From positions 558,001-622,000 of the forward strand of contig NZ_CP133262.1 of assembly GCF_030915405.1 (NCBI RefSeq): a stretch of DNA of 64,000 nucleotides. Reading direction: 5' to 3'. Made by a program: the position numbers and the translations under genes. Source of the stretch: Neobacillus nitrireducens. Its GTDB lineage: Bacteria > Bacillota > Bacilli > Bacillales > Cytobacillaceae. Under the pieces are notes generated by a model. The model was not told the DNA's origin. It was given only the letters and a program-made list of their open reading frames with translations, and ran no database searches. Positions 8,842 through 17,158 of the stretch are shown here, in pieces (position 1 is the stretch's first letter; the number at the start of each line of letters is the position of its first letter).

Positions 8842-9520
8842 ATACCGAATTGCCTTAGCGGGAAACCCGAATACGGGAAAAAGTACCTTGTTCAATGCCT
8901 TAACCGGCCTTAGACAGCATACCGGAAATTGGGCTGGTAAAACTGTTTCCCTTGCGCAAGGGAGTGTTCAGTTTAAAGATAAAATCTTTCAATTAATTGA
9001 CCTGCCAGGAACCTATTCACTTTTTTCAAATTCAACGGACGAAGAAGTCGCACGTAATTATATTGTGTTTGAAAAACCGGATGTGACCATTGTAGTACTT
9101 GATGCGACATCCTTAGAACGAAATTTCAACTTAGCTCTACAAGTCTTGGAAATGACAACTAACGTGATTATTTGTATAAATTTAATTGATGTGGCGGAGG
9201 AACAAGGCATTAACATTAATGAGCGGTTGTTAACTAACCGGTTAGGGGTCCCAGTTATCAAAATTTCAGCCCGAAACAAAAAAGGTTTCCCGATGCTGCT
9301 CGATACAATTGACCGGATTGTAACGGGAGCAATCGAATGTCATCCGGTTCAGATGTTCTATCCGGATGACATTGAAGCAAAGATAATGAAAATAGAACCA
9401 AAAGTACGTGAAGTTGTGGGAGATCATTTATCTTCTCGCTGGGTAACTTTGAGATTACTGGACGGAGACGAGGCCTTACTAAATGAAATTAGTAAACGAT
9501 TAGTGCCGGAGGAGGTTTAG
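8831..9520 (+). CDS. feoB: FeoB N-terminal G domain as a separate protein
   Basis: 229 residues. It contains only the cytosolic GTPase and helical domain of FeoB: G1 GNPNTGKST (about 9-17), G3 DLPGTYSL (about 57-64), G4 NLID and a G5-like ISARNKKG. Ordinary FeoB is one polypeptide of roughly 650-750 residues whose membrane domain continues after this point. Here the frame stops at LVPEEV and the permease follows in another frame after 4 bp. GGAGGAGG just before the next ATG argues for a genuine split, not a sequencing frameshift. It is translationally coupled to feoA. Confidence 0.88.
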   Translation: MGNEYRIALAGNPNTGKSTLFNALTGLRQHTGNWAGKTVSLAQGSVQFKDKIFQLIDLPGTYSLFSNSTDEEVARNYIVFEKPDVTIVVLDATSLERNFNLALQVLEMTTNVIICINLIDVAEEQGININERLLTNRLGVPVIKISARNKKGFPMLLDTIDRIVTGAIECHPVQMFYPDDIEAKIMKIEPKVREVVGDHLSSRWVTLRLLDGDEALLNEISKRLVPEEV

Positions 9521-9524
9521 CGCT

Positions 9525-10898
9525 ATGCGTATAGAAGAATTATTTGCAGAGGCTCAGGAGTTATCGACCTCTAAGCTGAGAGATGACATTGTCCAGCATC
9601 TTTATGACCGCAGTCATAAATTATGCGGCGAGGGAATCACCTACACAAAATCGAAAAGGGACACTCGAACAGAAAAACTAGATGAGATTTTCACCTCACC
9701 TATTTTGGGTTTTCCCATTATGCTAATCATGTTAGGGGTTTTGTTTTATTTAACCATCGCTGGGGCCAATGTACCATCTGCAATGATCGCTGAGTTTTTT
9801 GGATTTTTAGAGGGATATATTACCTCATTTTTTACCCTTATTCATGCACCTGATTGGCTGCACGGGATCCTGGTCCTCGGATTATACCGAGGCACGACAT
9901 GGGTTATAAGCGTGATGCTGCCGCCAATGGCCATCTTCTTCCCATCATTTGCCCTGTTAGAGAATTATGGGTATTTGCCAAGGGTAGCTTTTAACATGGA
10001 TCGTCTCTTTAAAAGAGTCGGTGCCCATGGGAAGCAATCATTAACAATGGCCATGGGATTTGGGTGTAATGCGGCTGCCGTTATTTCCACGAGGATTATT
10101 GAATCCCCAAGAGAACGGATGCTAGCTATTTTAACAAACAACTTTGTTCCGTGTAATGGCCGGTGGGGAACATTAATTGTCTTGGCTTCGTTATTCATGG
10201 CAGCTAATTTTACTGGAGGACTTAAATCACTCGTAACAACAGGCGTTATTGTTGGCATTGTTCTTATTGGAATAATCGTTACGTTCTTTGTATCTTGGGT
10301 TTTATCTAAGACATTATTAAAGGGAATACCAACACATTATACGTTAGAACTTCCACCATATAGAAAACCAAAGATTTTTGATACGGTCATTCGCTCTTCT
10401 TTAACAAAGTCCTGGTCCGTATTAGTTCGAGCGGTTAAAGTTGCCGCACCAGCAGCGATATTAACTTGGGTGTTCGCGAATATTTATATAGGTGATACAA
10501 GTATCCTAATGTATGCCGTCGAGTTCTTAGACCCGTTTGGAAAAATGCTCGGCCTTGATGGTTATATCATGATGGCATTTATCTTGGGATTACCCGCCAA
10601 CGAAATAGTTCTTCCCATTCTCTTGATGGGTTATTTATCAACGGGTTCACTGACTGAAGTGGATAACTTAGTGGATTTGAAGCAAATATTTCTAAACCAT
10701 GGCTGGACATGGCTGACAGCATTGAATATGATGTTATTCTCGTTGCTACATTATCCGTGCGGCACAACCCTGCTAAATATTTATAAAGAGACAAAAAGTA
10801 AGAAATGGACATTTCTAGCCTTCCTTATCCCGACCGTTATCGCGATCCTTGTTCCACTTATTATTACGCAAACGGTGAGATATTTTGGTTTACTTTAA
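9525..10898 (+). CDS. feoB: FeoB membrane permease domain as a separate protein
   Basis: 457 residues. The first ~60 match the linker before the FeoB core (RIEELFAEAQELS ... DRSHKLCGEGITYTKSKRDTRTEKLDEIFTSPILG). The rest holds the two Gate regions and the core: ENYGYLPRVAFNMDRLF, MGFGCNAAAVISTRIIESPRER, NNFVPCNGRWG with the conserved pore cysteine, and LGLPANEIVLPILLMG. It forms the iron(II) path in the membrane and should need the upstream GTPase protein. Its own strong ribosome site GGAGGAGG lies inside the end of the preceding gene. Confidence 0.88.
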   Translation: MRIEELFAEAQELSTSKLRDDIVQHLYDRSHKLCGEGITYTKSKRDTRTEKLDEIFTSPILGFPIMLIMLGVLFYLTIAGANVPSAMIAEFFGFLEGYITSFFTLIHAPDWLHGILVLGLYRGTTWVISVMLPPMAIFFPSFALLENYGYLPRVAFNMDRLFKRVGAHGKQSLTMAMGFGCNAAAVISTRIIESPRERMLAILTNNFVPCNGRWGTLIVLASLFMAANFTGGLKSLVTTGVIVGIVLIGIIVTFFVSWVLSKTLLKGIPTHYTLELPPYRKPKIFDTVIRSSLTKSWSVLVRAVKVAAPAAILTWVFANIYIGDTSILMYAVEFLDPFGKMLGLDGYIMMAFILGLPANEIVLPILLMGYLSTGSLTEVDNLVDLKQIFLNHGWTWLTALNMMLFSLLHYPCGTTLLNIYKETKSKKWTFLAFLIPTVIAILVPLIITQTVRYFGLL

Positions 10899-10908
10899 TT
10901 ACAATGTT

Positions 10909-10940
10909 AAAAGGGACTGACACGTTTGTCAGTCCCTTTT
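10909..10940. terminator. Terminator of the feo operon
   Basis: A perfect 14-bp stem AAAAGGGACTGACA/TGTCAGTCCCTTTT with loop CGTT. T-runs on both strands allow bidirectional use. Confidence 0.93.
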
Positions 10941-10974
10941 ATATATTCGTTTAATGGTTAATAAGTAGAAAGAA

Positions 10975-11060
10975 GGGCTTGATGGGATTTGAACCCACAA
11001 GACACACTGCAGTCCACGAGATGGGACTTCAGGTTGCTCTACCATTTGAGCTACAAGCCC
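10975..11060 (-). tRNA. tRNA-like element with aberrant anticodon arm (pseudo-tRNA)
   Basis: On the minus strand the 86 nt give a perfect 7-bp acceptor stem (GGGCTTG/CAAGCCC), a D arm GCTC-AAATGGTA-GAGC and a T arm GTGGG-TTCAAAT-CCCAT with a standard T loop. The 36 nt between them do not make a normal 5-bp/7-nt anticodon arm. They form a 9-bp helix with one A-G mismatch (CTGAAGTCC/GGACTGCAG) and an 8-nt loop CATCTCGT. No CCA is encoded. It may be a non-translational pseudo-tRNA; I recall a B. cereus example (tRNA-Other) reported as part of an iron-responsive regulatory RNA. Alternatives are a decayed tRNA or an integration scar. Confidence 0.6.
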
Positions 11061-11922
11061 TGATTTTATTTTGACCAAGTATCTCAAATATATCCTTTTC
11101 ATTTAAAAAAATTAATCTACAATCATCTTCCATGGCAATAAACGACTCAAATAAGGTAACAGGAACCATGACAAGATTTGGAGAACCATCGACTGCAATG
11201 ATAATTTTTCCCTCTGATAAGCCAGCAGCCACCCGATCTACTCGTTCAGTTGAAATGGATTGAGGAAATAAAGAGTTTGTATTGTCCTCAATCATTGAAG
11301 AAAGATAAGCGCTGTCCTGTATATGATCATATTGAACATTGCTGATTCTTTGGACAACCGTGTTCACATTTTCCGGGTCCGCAATGCCATCGATATAGAG
11401 AACCGCAACATTTGTTTTTGATAGTTTTCCGACCTTCATTTCGATTACAAGCAATTCAGGCACAGGTAACCGCTTTCGAATCAAATTAATATTGATGTCT
11501 AATTCTTCAATAAAACCTACTTGTGGTCCAACAGCGGAGGACTCCAATGTTGTTATGCTAACATCCCGAAATTTACTGTTTGCTATATTGATTAATAAAC
11601 ATTCTTTATCTTGTTCATGCTTTTGAAGTGCCAGGAATCCTTGCATGATGCTTTCGATGATTTCCTTAGAATCTTTTGTAAAATTAATCTCTTGTACAGG
11701 AATTATGCTTTTTAATTCCTCTAATGATAACTTCTCCTGCAAAAATGGCAAAACATCCTGATGGAGGATATCAGATGAAATCAGTGTCCGATAGTATGAA
11801 AGCCAAAAAGGAGTTCCCTCCATTAAGGAAGTATGCTCGTGAATGAAATCATTTGATTGTGATAAACGTTGGAGCCAATCTTGGTTCTCTGAGTTATTAG
11901 CGTTTGTTTCTGAATTTTTCAT
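11029..11922 (-). pseudogene. Truncated GerA-type spore germination receptor A subunit
   Basis: The start is the ATG (MKNSETN) preceded by GAGGG. The N-terminal soluble domain of GerAA-type proteins is well preserved: SAVGPQVGFIEELDININLIRKRLPVPEL, NVAVLYIDGIADPENV and SPNLVMVPVTLFESFIAMEDD. Family members continue here into five or more membrane helices and total roughly 480-550 residues. In this gene similarity ends at MEDD, and the frame runs through ~30 unrelated residues into the tRNA-like element, where it stops. B and C subunit genes are absent. It is most likely a remnant; secretion of the soluble domain alone is unlikely without a signal peptide. Confidence 0.75.
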
Positions 11923-12103
11923 AAAATCCCTCAAAAAACTTTTTCTCTCATTATGTGTAGAATAGGGAATCTTATGCAATATATCCCATGTTTGTTAAGC
12001 AAATATTAGGATAGATATGGATAAAGAAGAATAATAAAAAGTAAAAAATGAGAAATTAAGTAGGCAATAACTTATACTTTTGAGCGAATATTGTTGAAAG
12101 TTG

Positions 12104-13036
12104 GTGAAAAGCTTGAGAATATTCATGGTAATTTTATTTTCTATTTTATTAGGAGGCTGCTCATCTGGTCATTTGAGTGACGAACATCAAGTCCATCCCA
12201 CTTCACCATCAAAATTTGAAGATGTCAACAAACATAAAAATAAAAAAGGAATCATGAACTTCCTATTAATTGGGAGCGATTCACGAGGTGAACCTCAATC
12301 TTTTTCAGATGCAATCATTATTGCCCAATATGTTCCAAAAGAAGGGAATATCAAGTTAATCTCCCTGATGAGAGATAGTTATGTGAAAATCCCGGGGTAC
12401 TCAAAAGGGTACGATAAGCTTAACAAGGCTTATTTTATAGGTGGAAATGATTTATTAAAAAAAACCATTTATCAAAATTTCGGAATGCAAGTGGATCATT
12501 CCATTTCCATTGATTTTGAAGGATTTGCAAACTTCATTGATCTGATTGCGCCAGAAGGTATTACTGTGAATGTTAGTCAAAAGATGATTGACGATTTTAA
12601 CATGGAAGTTAAGCCTGGAGAAAATGCGCTAAAGGGAAGAGAATTATTAAAATATGTCCGGTTCAGACATGATGCCGAAAGTGATTTTGGCCGGGTAAAA
12701 CGACAACAGGAAGTCATCCTTAAGGTAAAGGAACAATTGAAAAATAAATTCAGTCATATGGAGTCGCTGGCAGCGCTGCCGGATTTTGTGGAGGAAAGTT
12801 TAAATCATGTGGATTCAGATATGGACAAAGGGGAGATTTTATCAGTCTTATCTAAACTAGTCTTTTATCCGATTAAGAATATCGATAGTTTACGGATACC
12901 CGTCCAAAATAGCTTTGAAAATAAAACCTATCCCCATGCCGGTGCTGTTCTAGAGATAAATCTGGAAGAAAATCGAGAGGCATTAAAGGATTTCTTACTA
13001 AAGCCTTCTCCGGTTAATAGAGAGTATCATTATTAA
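12104..13036 (+). CDS. LytR-CpsA-Psr (LCP) family lipoprotein
   Basis: The GTG start gives MKSLRIFMVILFSILLGGC, a lipoprotein signal with lipobox LGGC; a TTG 3 bp upstream is possible. The LCP core follows: NFLLIGSDSRG (about 51-61), LISLMRDSYVKIPG, KLNKAYFIGG and RFRHDAESDFGRVKRQQEVI, with the arginines that bind lipid-linked pyrophosphate. LCP enzymes attach teichoic acid-type polymers to peptidoglycan outside the membrane. A lipobox is unusual, since most LCP proteins keep an N-terminal membrane helix. It is a monocistronic gene with a terminator at 13042-13076. Confidence 0.85.
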   Translation: MKSLRIFMVILFSILLGGCSSGHLSDEHQVHPTSPSKFEDVNKHKNKKGIMNFLLIGSDSRGEPQSFSDAIIIAQYVPKEGNIKLISLMRDSYVKIPGYSKGYDKLNKAYFIGGNDLLKKTIYQNFGMQVDHSISIDFEGFANFIDLIAPEGITVNVSQKMIDDFNMEVKPGENALKGRELLKYVRFRHDAESDFGRVKRQQEVILKVKEQLKNKFSHMESLAALPDFVEESLNHVDSDMDKGEILSVLSKLVFYPIKNIDSLRIPVQNSFENKTYPHAGAVLEINLEENREALKDFLLKPSPVNREYHY

Positions 13037-13041
13037 GAACA

Positions 13042-13076
13042 AAAAGCAGACAAACTCAAAGAGTATGTCTGCTTTT
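13042..13076. terminator. Terminator between the LCP gene and the convergent small gene
   Basis: An 11-bp stem AAAAGCAGACA/TGTCTGCTTTT with T and A runs for both directions. Confidence 0.88.
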
Positions 13077-13086
13077 AATATGAAAC

Positions 13087-13386
13087 CTATCTTTTCAATT
13101 TATTGATTTCTTCCGTTACGACAAACGCAAGGTCATCATTTCCAAATAACGCTAACACTCCAAGCAAGGTTTGGTCGCTCACTTCACCCGCTTCGTCTTT
13201 TGGAACAGTTAACTCAATGGCTTCTTTTAGGGCAGGATTAGAGGCTTGATTGGGATAAGCGCGTAAATACAACTCTTCTGGATCAAGATCATGGTTCACG
13301 CACCATTGAGCAAAGACAAGAATCATCATTTTCTCTTCTCCGCGATAGTTTTCGATAATCTTTTCCTCTAACTGTTTTTGGTTCAT
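13087..13386 (-). CDS. Conserved small soluble protein of unknown function
   Basis: 99 residues, mostly helical by eye, no membrane helix. It contains MMILVFAQWCVNHDLDPEELYLRAYP and ends in KLKR. I do not recognise the family. The start follows AAGGAGACC. It converges on the LCP gene. Confidence 0.6.
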   Translation of the reverse strand: MNQKQLEEKIIENYRGEEKMMILVFAQWCVNHDLDPEELYLRAYPNQASNPALKEAIELTVPKDEAGEVSDQTLLGVLALFGNDDLAFVVTEEINKLKR

Positions 13387-13533
13387 CTCAAGGTCTCCTT
13401 AGAATTCATTATGAATTTATTATATAAGATTTTTGTCGAATATATAGTGGAAATATATAAATTCGAATGAAACCCATTCATTTATGGGATAATGTTAAAG
13501 GTTATACTTTTTATATGAAAGGGGAACGTATAA

Positions 13534-13815
13534 ATGAGTAAGGTCGAAGTAGGCGAAATTTTTACCATAAGTGATGAAAATGATGAGGAACAAGAAGTCG
13601 AAGTGTTAGGAGTCTTGACGATCGAAGGAAATGATTATGTGGCTGTGGGATTTGCGGAGGATGTTAGACAAGAATCAGATGAAGATATTGATATCTTTTT
13701 TCTGAAGGTCGATGATGATGGTGATTTTTCCGCCATTGAAAGTGATGAAGAATTCGACAAAGTTTCAGCAGCATTTGACGAAATGATGGACGAGGAAGAA
13801 GGAACAGAAGAATAA
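13534..13815 (+). CDS. Acidic DUF1292-type protein
   Basis: 93 residues, very acidic throughout (runs such as DENDEEQEVEV, DVRQESDEDIDIFF, MMDEEEGTEE). The core GEIFTISDENDEEQEVEVLGVLTIEGNDYVAV resembles DUF1292 (YrzB-like) proteins of Bacillus, function unknown. The ribosome site GAAAGGGG is good. The weak hairpin at 13826-13855 (AAGAGGGA/TCTCTCTT with T-run) probably ends transcription. Confidence 0.75.
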   Translation: MSKVEVGEIFTISDENDEEQEVEVLGVLTIEGNDYVAVGFAEDVRQESDEDIDIFFLKVDDDGDFSAIESDEEFDKVSAAFDEMMDEEEGTEE

Positions 13816-13946
13816 AATGCTTGGGATAAGAGGGATTCATTCGTCTCTCTTTTTTATTTTATATGAATTCAATTGGGAAATTTATGTATGTATAAATTCT
13901 TTCTTGGCATACTACTGATGAAGAACATCTATAAAGGAGTAATGTA

Positions 13947-14195
13947 ATGTTAATTGAAGAAGGTACAAAATATCAAATTTCCCCAGGGATTAAAGGTTTT
14001 TTCAATTCAGCTGAAACGATGACGGTCAAAAATTATAATGGTATCACTGTACAATTTACTCTAGCAGACAGCAAAGGCCATGGCTCCATGCCAATAGAAC
14101 ATTTAAATTATTTATTAAAAAAATCAAACCTAACCCAAATTCCAAGTAAACGCATATTACTTAGCACAGACAATACTGAAGAGCAGATTAGCTAA
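13947..14195 (+). CDS. Small protein of unknown function
   Basis: 82 residues with AAAGGAG upstream. By eye it is beta-rich (TKYQISPGIKGFF, ETMTVKNYNGITVQFTL). No family recognised. It ends 23 bp before the hydrolase gene and may be co-transcribed with it. Confidence 0.6.
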   Translation: MLIEEGTKYQISPGIKGFFNSAETMTVKNYNGITVQFTLADSKGHGSMPIEHLNYLLKKSNLTQIPSKRILLSTDNTEEQIS

Positions 14196-14218
14196 AACAC
14201 TCTGGAGTGGAAACCTAT

Positions 14219-15004
14219 ATGGAACTTAAGAAACTTACTCTCCAAGATACATCAATAGCATACATAGATAGCGGGACAGGGGAACCCATTATTCTTCTGC
14301 ATGGTTTTTGTGGAAGTTCTCAATATTGGGAACATGTCATACCGGCATTATCAGCCGATTACCGGGTGATAGCTCCTGATTTGCCTGGGCATGGACAATC
14401 TGATCCTTTAGAAGGTAACAGTAGGATTGAAAATATCGCCGATCAAGTAAAAAGCCTGATCGATAAATTAAATTTACCTAAAGTGACTATGTTTGGTCAC
14501 TCGTTAGGAGGCTACATCACGCTTGCCTTCGCAGAAAAATATAGCGGCCAATTAAATGGGTATTCACTTATTCATTCAACCGCCTTTCCAGATTCGGAAG
14601 AAGCGAAAAAAGGCAGGCTAGCTAATATTGAAAAAGTAAACCAGTCTGGAATCTACTCGCTAATCGACGGTTTGGTACCAAAACTTTTCTCGCCGGAAAA
14701 CCAGGATGAGAATTACGTGGGTGAAGCGATGGAGATAGGTTATACAACTTCAGCAGAGGGTGCAATAGATGCCCTAAATGTGATGAAGGACCGGCCAGAC
14801 CGTAATCATGTATTAGAAGCTTCTACACTGCCAGTTCTTTTAATAGCAGGGGAACAAGATCAAATTATCCCATCAGATAGGACTTTTTCGGTTAGCAAAG
14901 CCAATATTAAACAGTCAGTAATCAAAGATTCGGGCCATATGAGTATGTATGAAAATCCTATGGATCTCATTTCAGAAATTCAAAATTTTTTATCAACTCT
15001 ATAA
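14219..15004 (+). CDS. Alpha/beta hydrolase
   Basis: 261 residues from the ATG behind GGAGTGG. The fold is plain: oxyanion region ILLHGFCGSSQYW (about 23-35), nucleophile elbow FGHSLGG (about 90-96), acid in LIAGEQDQIIP and histidine in DSGHMSMYENP. The lid region gives no substrate clue. Esterase, haloperoxidase-like or C-C hydrolase activities are all possible. A terminator-like hairpin AGGAACCA/TGGTTCCT follows at 15015-15033. Confidence 0.85.
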   Translation: MELKKLTLQDTSIAYIDSGTGEPIILLHGFCGSSQYWEHVIPALSADYRVIAPDLPGHGQSDPLEGNSRIENIADQVKSLIDKLNLPKVTMFGHSLGGYITLAFAEKYSGQLNGYSLIHSTAFPDSEEAKKGRLANIEKVNQSGIYSLIDGLVPKLFSPENQDENYVGEAMEIGYTTSAEGAIDALNVMKDRPDRNHVLEASTLPVLLIAGEQDQIIPSDRTFSVSKANIKQSVIKDSGHMSMYENPMDLISEIQNFLSTL

Positions 15005-15088
15005 TGGTTAGTAGAGGAACCAAGCTGGTTCCTTTCTTTGATTTGTATTCTAATAAAAAACAAATTTTCACATTGGGAGAAAAAATAA

Positions 15089-15121
15089 TTGACGAACTAT
15101 AAGATGAAATGTTATCTTATA
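15089..15121 (+). promoter_or_regulatory. Promoter with inverted-repeat operator for the quinone-detoxification cluster
   Basis: TTGACG at 15089-15094 lies 18 bp from TATCTT (15113-15118). An 8-8-8 inverted repeat, TATAAGAT (15098-15105) and ATCTTATA (15114-15121), covers spacer and -10. In B. subtilis, related genes are repressed by MarR/DUF24-type regulators (MhqR, YodB) binding inverted repeats; a similar regulator here is inference and none is encoded nearby. Confidence 0.5.
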
Positions 15122-15159
15122 AACAACAAAGGTTCATATCTAAATACAAAATAGAGAGG

Positions 15160-15810
15160 ATGATGAAAATGATGGCACCGATGATTTATGAACTTCGTAA
15201 GCCGGCGCAAATTGATCCAGCTAAAACCTATCCGGCATTGTTTCTCATGCACGGGATTGGAAGTAATGAGCAGAACATGTTGTCTTTAGTCAATGGATTA
15301 GAAGACAGCTTTTATATTTTCAGTGTTCGCGGGCATCTTCCTCAACCCCCAGGTTTTGCCTATTTTACCATTCAAGGGTATGGAAAACCGCATCGGGAAG
15401 TGTTCGATGAAGGAGTTAGTAAACTATCCAGCTTTATTGATTATGCATGTAGCGAATACCCGATTGATAGGAGTCAATTGTTTTTACTAGGCTTCAGCCA
15501 GGGGGCAATTCTATCAATGACTTTAGGATTAGCATTGGGGAATCGAATCAAGGGGATTATTGCACTTAGCGGCTACATTCCAGCTTTTGTTAAAGAAGAG
15601 TACAACATTAAGCCAGTTGATCAGCTATCTTTGTTTATTTCACATGGCGAAATGGATCAAGTTCTTCCATTTGATTGGGGTTTGGCAAATAATGAGTATT
15701 TCCGTGAGTTGGGGGCAAATGTCACCTTTAAGACGTATCAAGAAGGACATACCGTTTCAATGGAAAACCATAAAGATTTCATGCAATGGTTAGCAGAAAA
15801 AGTAAAATAA
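15160..15810 (+). CDS. Carboxylesterase/phospholipase family hydrolase (MhqD-like)
   Basis: The start is the ATG right after AGAGAGG; ATGs at 15163, 15169 and 15172 are alternatives. The protein has about 216 residues of a short alpha/beta hydrolase: PALFLMHGIGSNEQNML, LFLLGFSQGAILS (nucleophile Ser), SHGEMDQVLPFDW (acid) and EGHTVSMEN (His). It resembles the B. subtilis MhqD hydrolase of the methylhydroquinone response. The DoxX and dioxygenase genes that follow within 40 bp support a role in aromatic or quinone stress. Confidence 0.78.
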   Translation: MMKMMAPMIYELRKPAQIDPAKTYPALFLMHGIGSNEQNMLSLVNGLEDSFYIFSVRGHLPQPPGFAYFTIQGYGKPHREVFDEGVSKLSSFIDYACSEYPIDRSQLFLLGFSQGAILSMTLGLALGNRIKGIIALSGYIPAFVKEEYNIKPVDQLSLFISHGEMDQVLPFDWGLANNEYFRELGANVTFKTYQEGHTVSMENHKDFMQWLAEKVK

Positions 15811-15846
15811 TAAAAATATAAAATGACAACTAAGGGGAAATGAGAT

Positions 15847-16290
15847 ATGTTAAACAATAAATTTGAAGCTAGTACATTACTATTAAGAGTTATGTTAGGA
15901 ATTACATTCTTTGTTCATGGATTAGTTAAATTCCAAGGCGGAATTGAGAATATCGTTGGTTGGTTTGATAGTATCGGGTTACCAGGATTTTTAGCATATG
16001 GTGTTGCTTTAGTCGAGATGATCGGTGGAGCAGCTTTAGTACTTGGTTTAGGAAGTCGAATTGTTTCAGGTTTACATGCATTGATGATGATTGGTGCAAC
16101 AATAAAAGTGAAACTTTCAGTAGGCTTTTTAGGGAATGGACAAATGGCCGGTTATGAATTAGATTTGGCTTTATTGGTTATGACTGTGTTTATTGTGATT
16201 AATGGAAGCAAAATGTTTGCGTTAGATCAGCTGATTTACAAAGGAAACAAGGAAGATAAAACATCCTTTTCAAAAAGTCTTACTAACTAA
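15847..16290 (+). CDS. DoxX family membrane protein (MhqP/CatD-like)
   Basis: 147 residues with four membrane helices (about 7-27, 48-68, 73-90, 104-122). The opening ASTLLLRVMLGITFFVHGLVKFQGG and AYGVALVEMIGGAALVLGLGSRI are typical of DoxX proteins such as MhqP and CatD of B. subtilis, which accompany ring-cleavage dioxygenases. The exact activity is unsettled. It has its own AAGGGG ribosome site and sits between the esterase and the dioxygenase. Confidence 0.85.
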   Translation: MLNNKFEASTLLLRVMLGITFFVHGLVKFQGGIENIVGWFDSIGLPGFLAYGVALVEMIGGAALVLGLGSRIVSGLHALMMIGATIKVKLSVGFLGNGQMAGYELDLALLVMTVFIVINGSKMFALDQLIYKGNKEDKTSFSKSLTN

Positions 16291-16310
16291 ACAAAATAGG
16301 GGGAATTAGC

Positions 16311-17087
16311 ATGTTACCGTCTTTTTTTATTGCTCATGGTGCGCCTCTTTTAGCGGTTGAGAATAATGAGTATACTCAGTTTCTAAATCAGCTTGGGCAA
16401 ACACTGCCACGACCAAAGGCGATTATCTTGTTTTCGGCCCATTGGGAATCATCCACTCAAAAAGTAAGCGATGTTGACACCTATGACACGATCTATGATT
16501 TTGGTGGTTTCGATCCGGAATTGTACCGCATTAAATATTCTGCACAGGGCGATCAGCAGATTTCAAATGAAATTAAAGATTTGTTTACTAAAAATGGTGT
16601 AAGTTTCGATGTTGATACGAAACGCGGTCTCGATCATGGAGCATGGGTGGTTCTTCGTCTTCTTTATCCGAATGCTGATATTCCGGTGATTTCGATGTCT
16701 GTTAATCAAAATCTAAAACCTGAAGAACAATATAAAATCGGTAAATCTTTGTCGGCTTTACGAGCAAATGATATTTTAATTATTGCTAGTGGGGGAACCG
16801 TGCATAATCTTAGAGCGGTAAAATGGGCAGATAACGGAGTTGACCAATGGGCGCTTGAGTTTGACGATTGGTTGGCACACCATTTGAATAATTGGGATTT
16901 AGACTCCCTATTCCAGTATGATTCATTAGCTCCTAATGCTGAATATGCCGTTCCACGTTATGGCAAAGAACACTTTATCCCAATTTTCTATGCCATGGGG
17001 GCAGCAGATGATAGCCAAAAAGCGAAGCTGTTACATCGGAGTTATCGGTATGGAAACTTGAGTCATAGTGTTTGGCAGTTTGGATGA
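16311..17087 (+). CDS. LigB/DODA-type extradiol ring-cleavage dioxygenase
   Basis: 258 residues of the class III extradiol dioxygenase fold as in 4,5-DOPA dioxygenase. Metal/catalytic histidines are visible in FIAHGAPLL (His 9), FSAHWES (about 46), KRGLDHGAWV (about 113), ASGGTVHNL and the C-terminal KEHFIPI. These enzymes open catechol-like rings with Fe(II) or Zn. With the esterase and DoxX protein it makes a plausible catechol/quinone detoxification operon under the inverted-repeat promoter upstream. The natural substrate is unknown. Confidence 0.85.
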   Translation: MLPSFFIAHGAPLLAVENNEYTQFLNQLGQTLPRPKAIILFSAHWESSTQKVSDVDTYDTIYDFGGFDPELYRIKYSAQGDQQISNEIKDLFTKNGVSFDVDTKRGLDHGAWVVLRLLYPNADIPVISMSVNQNLKPEEQYKIGKSLSALRANDILIIASGGTVHNLRAVKWADNGVDQWALEFDDWLAHHLNNWDLDSLFQYDSLAPNAEYAVPRYGKEHFIPIFYAMGAADDSQKAKLLHRSYRYGNLSHSVWQFG

Positions 17088-17103
17088 GCTGAGTCCTTAT
17101 TGT

Positions 17104-17137
17104 AAAAAAAATCCTTCCGTTGGGAAGGATTTTTTTA
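17104..17137. terminator. Terminator after the dioxygenase gene
   Basis: AAAAATCCTTCC/GGAAGGATTTTT with a short GTT(G) loop and T-runs on both strands; shared with the convergent small secreted-protein gene. Confidence 0.9.
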
Positions 17138-17158
17138 TGTTCTTTGAATATTGATATA

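Noticed and set aside
10975..11060. tRNA-Sec (selC) to serve the putative selenoprotein
   Set aside because: The acceptor stem is 7 bp, there is no long variable arm of the Sec type, and no UCA anticodon is presented. It cannot support the Sec claim.
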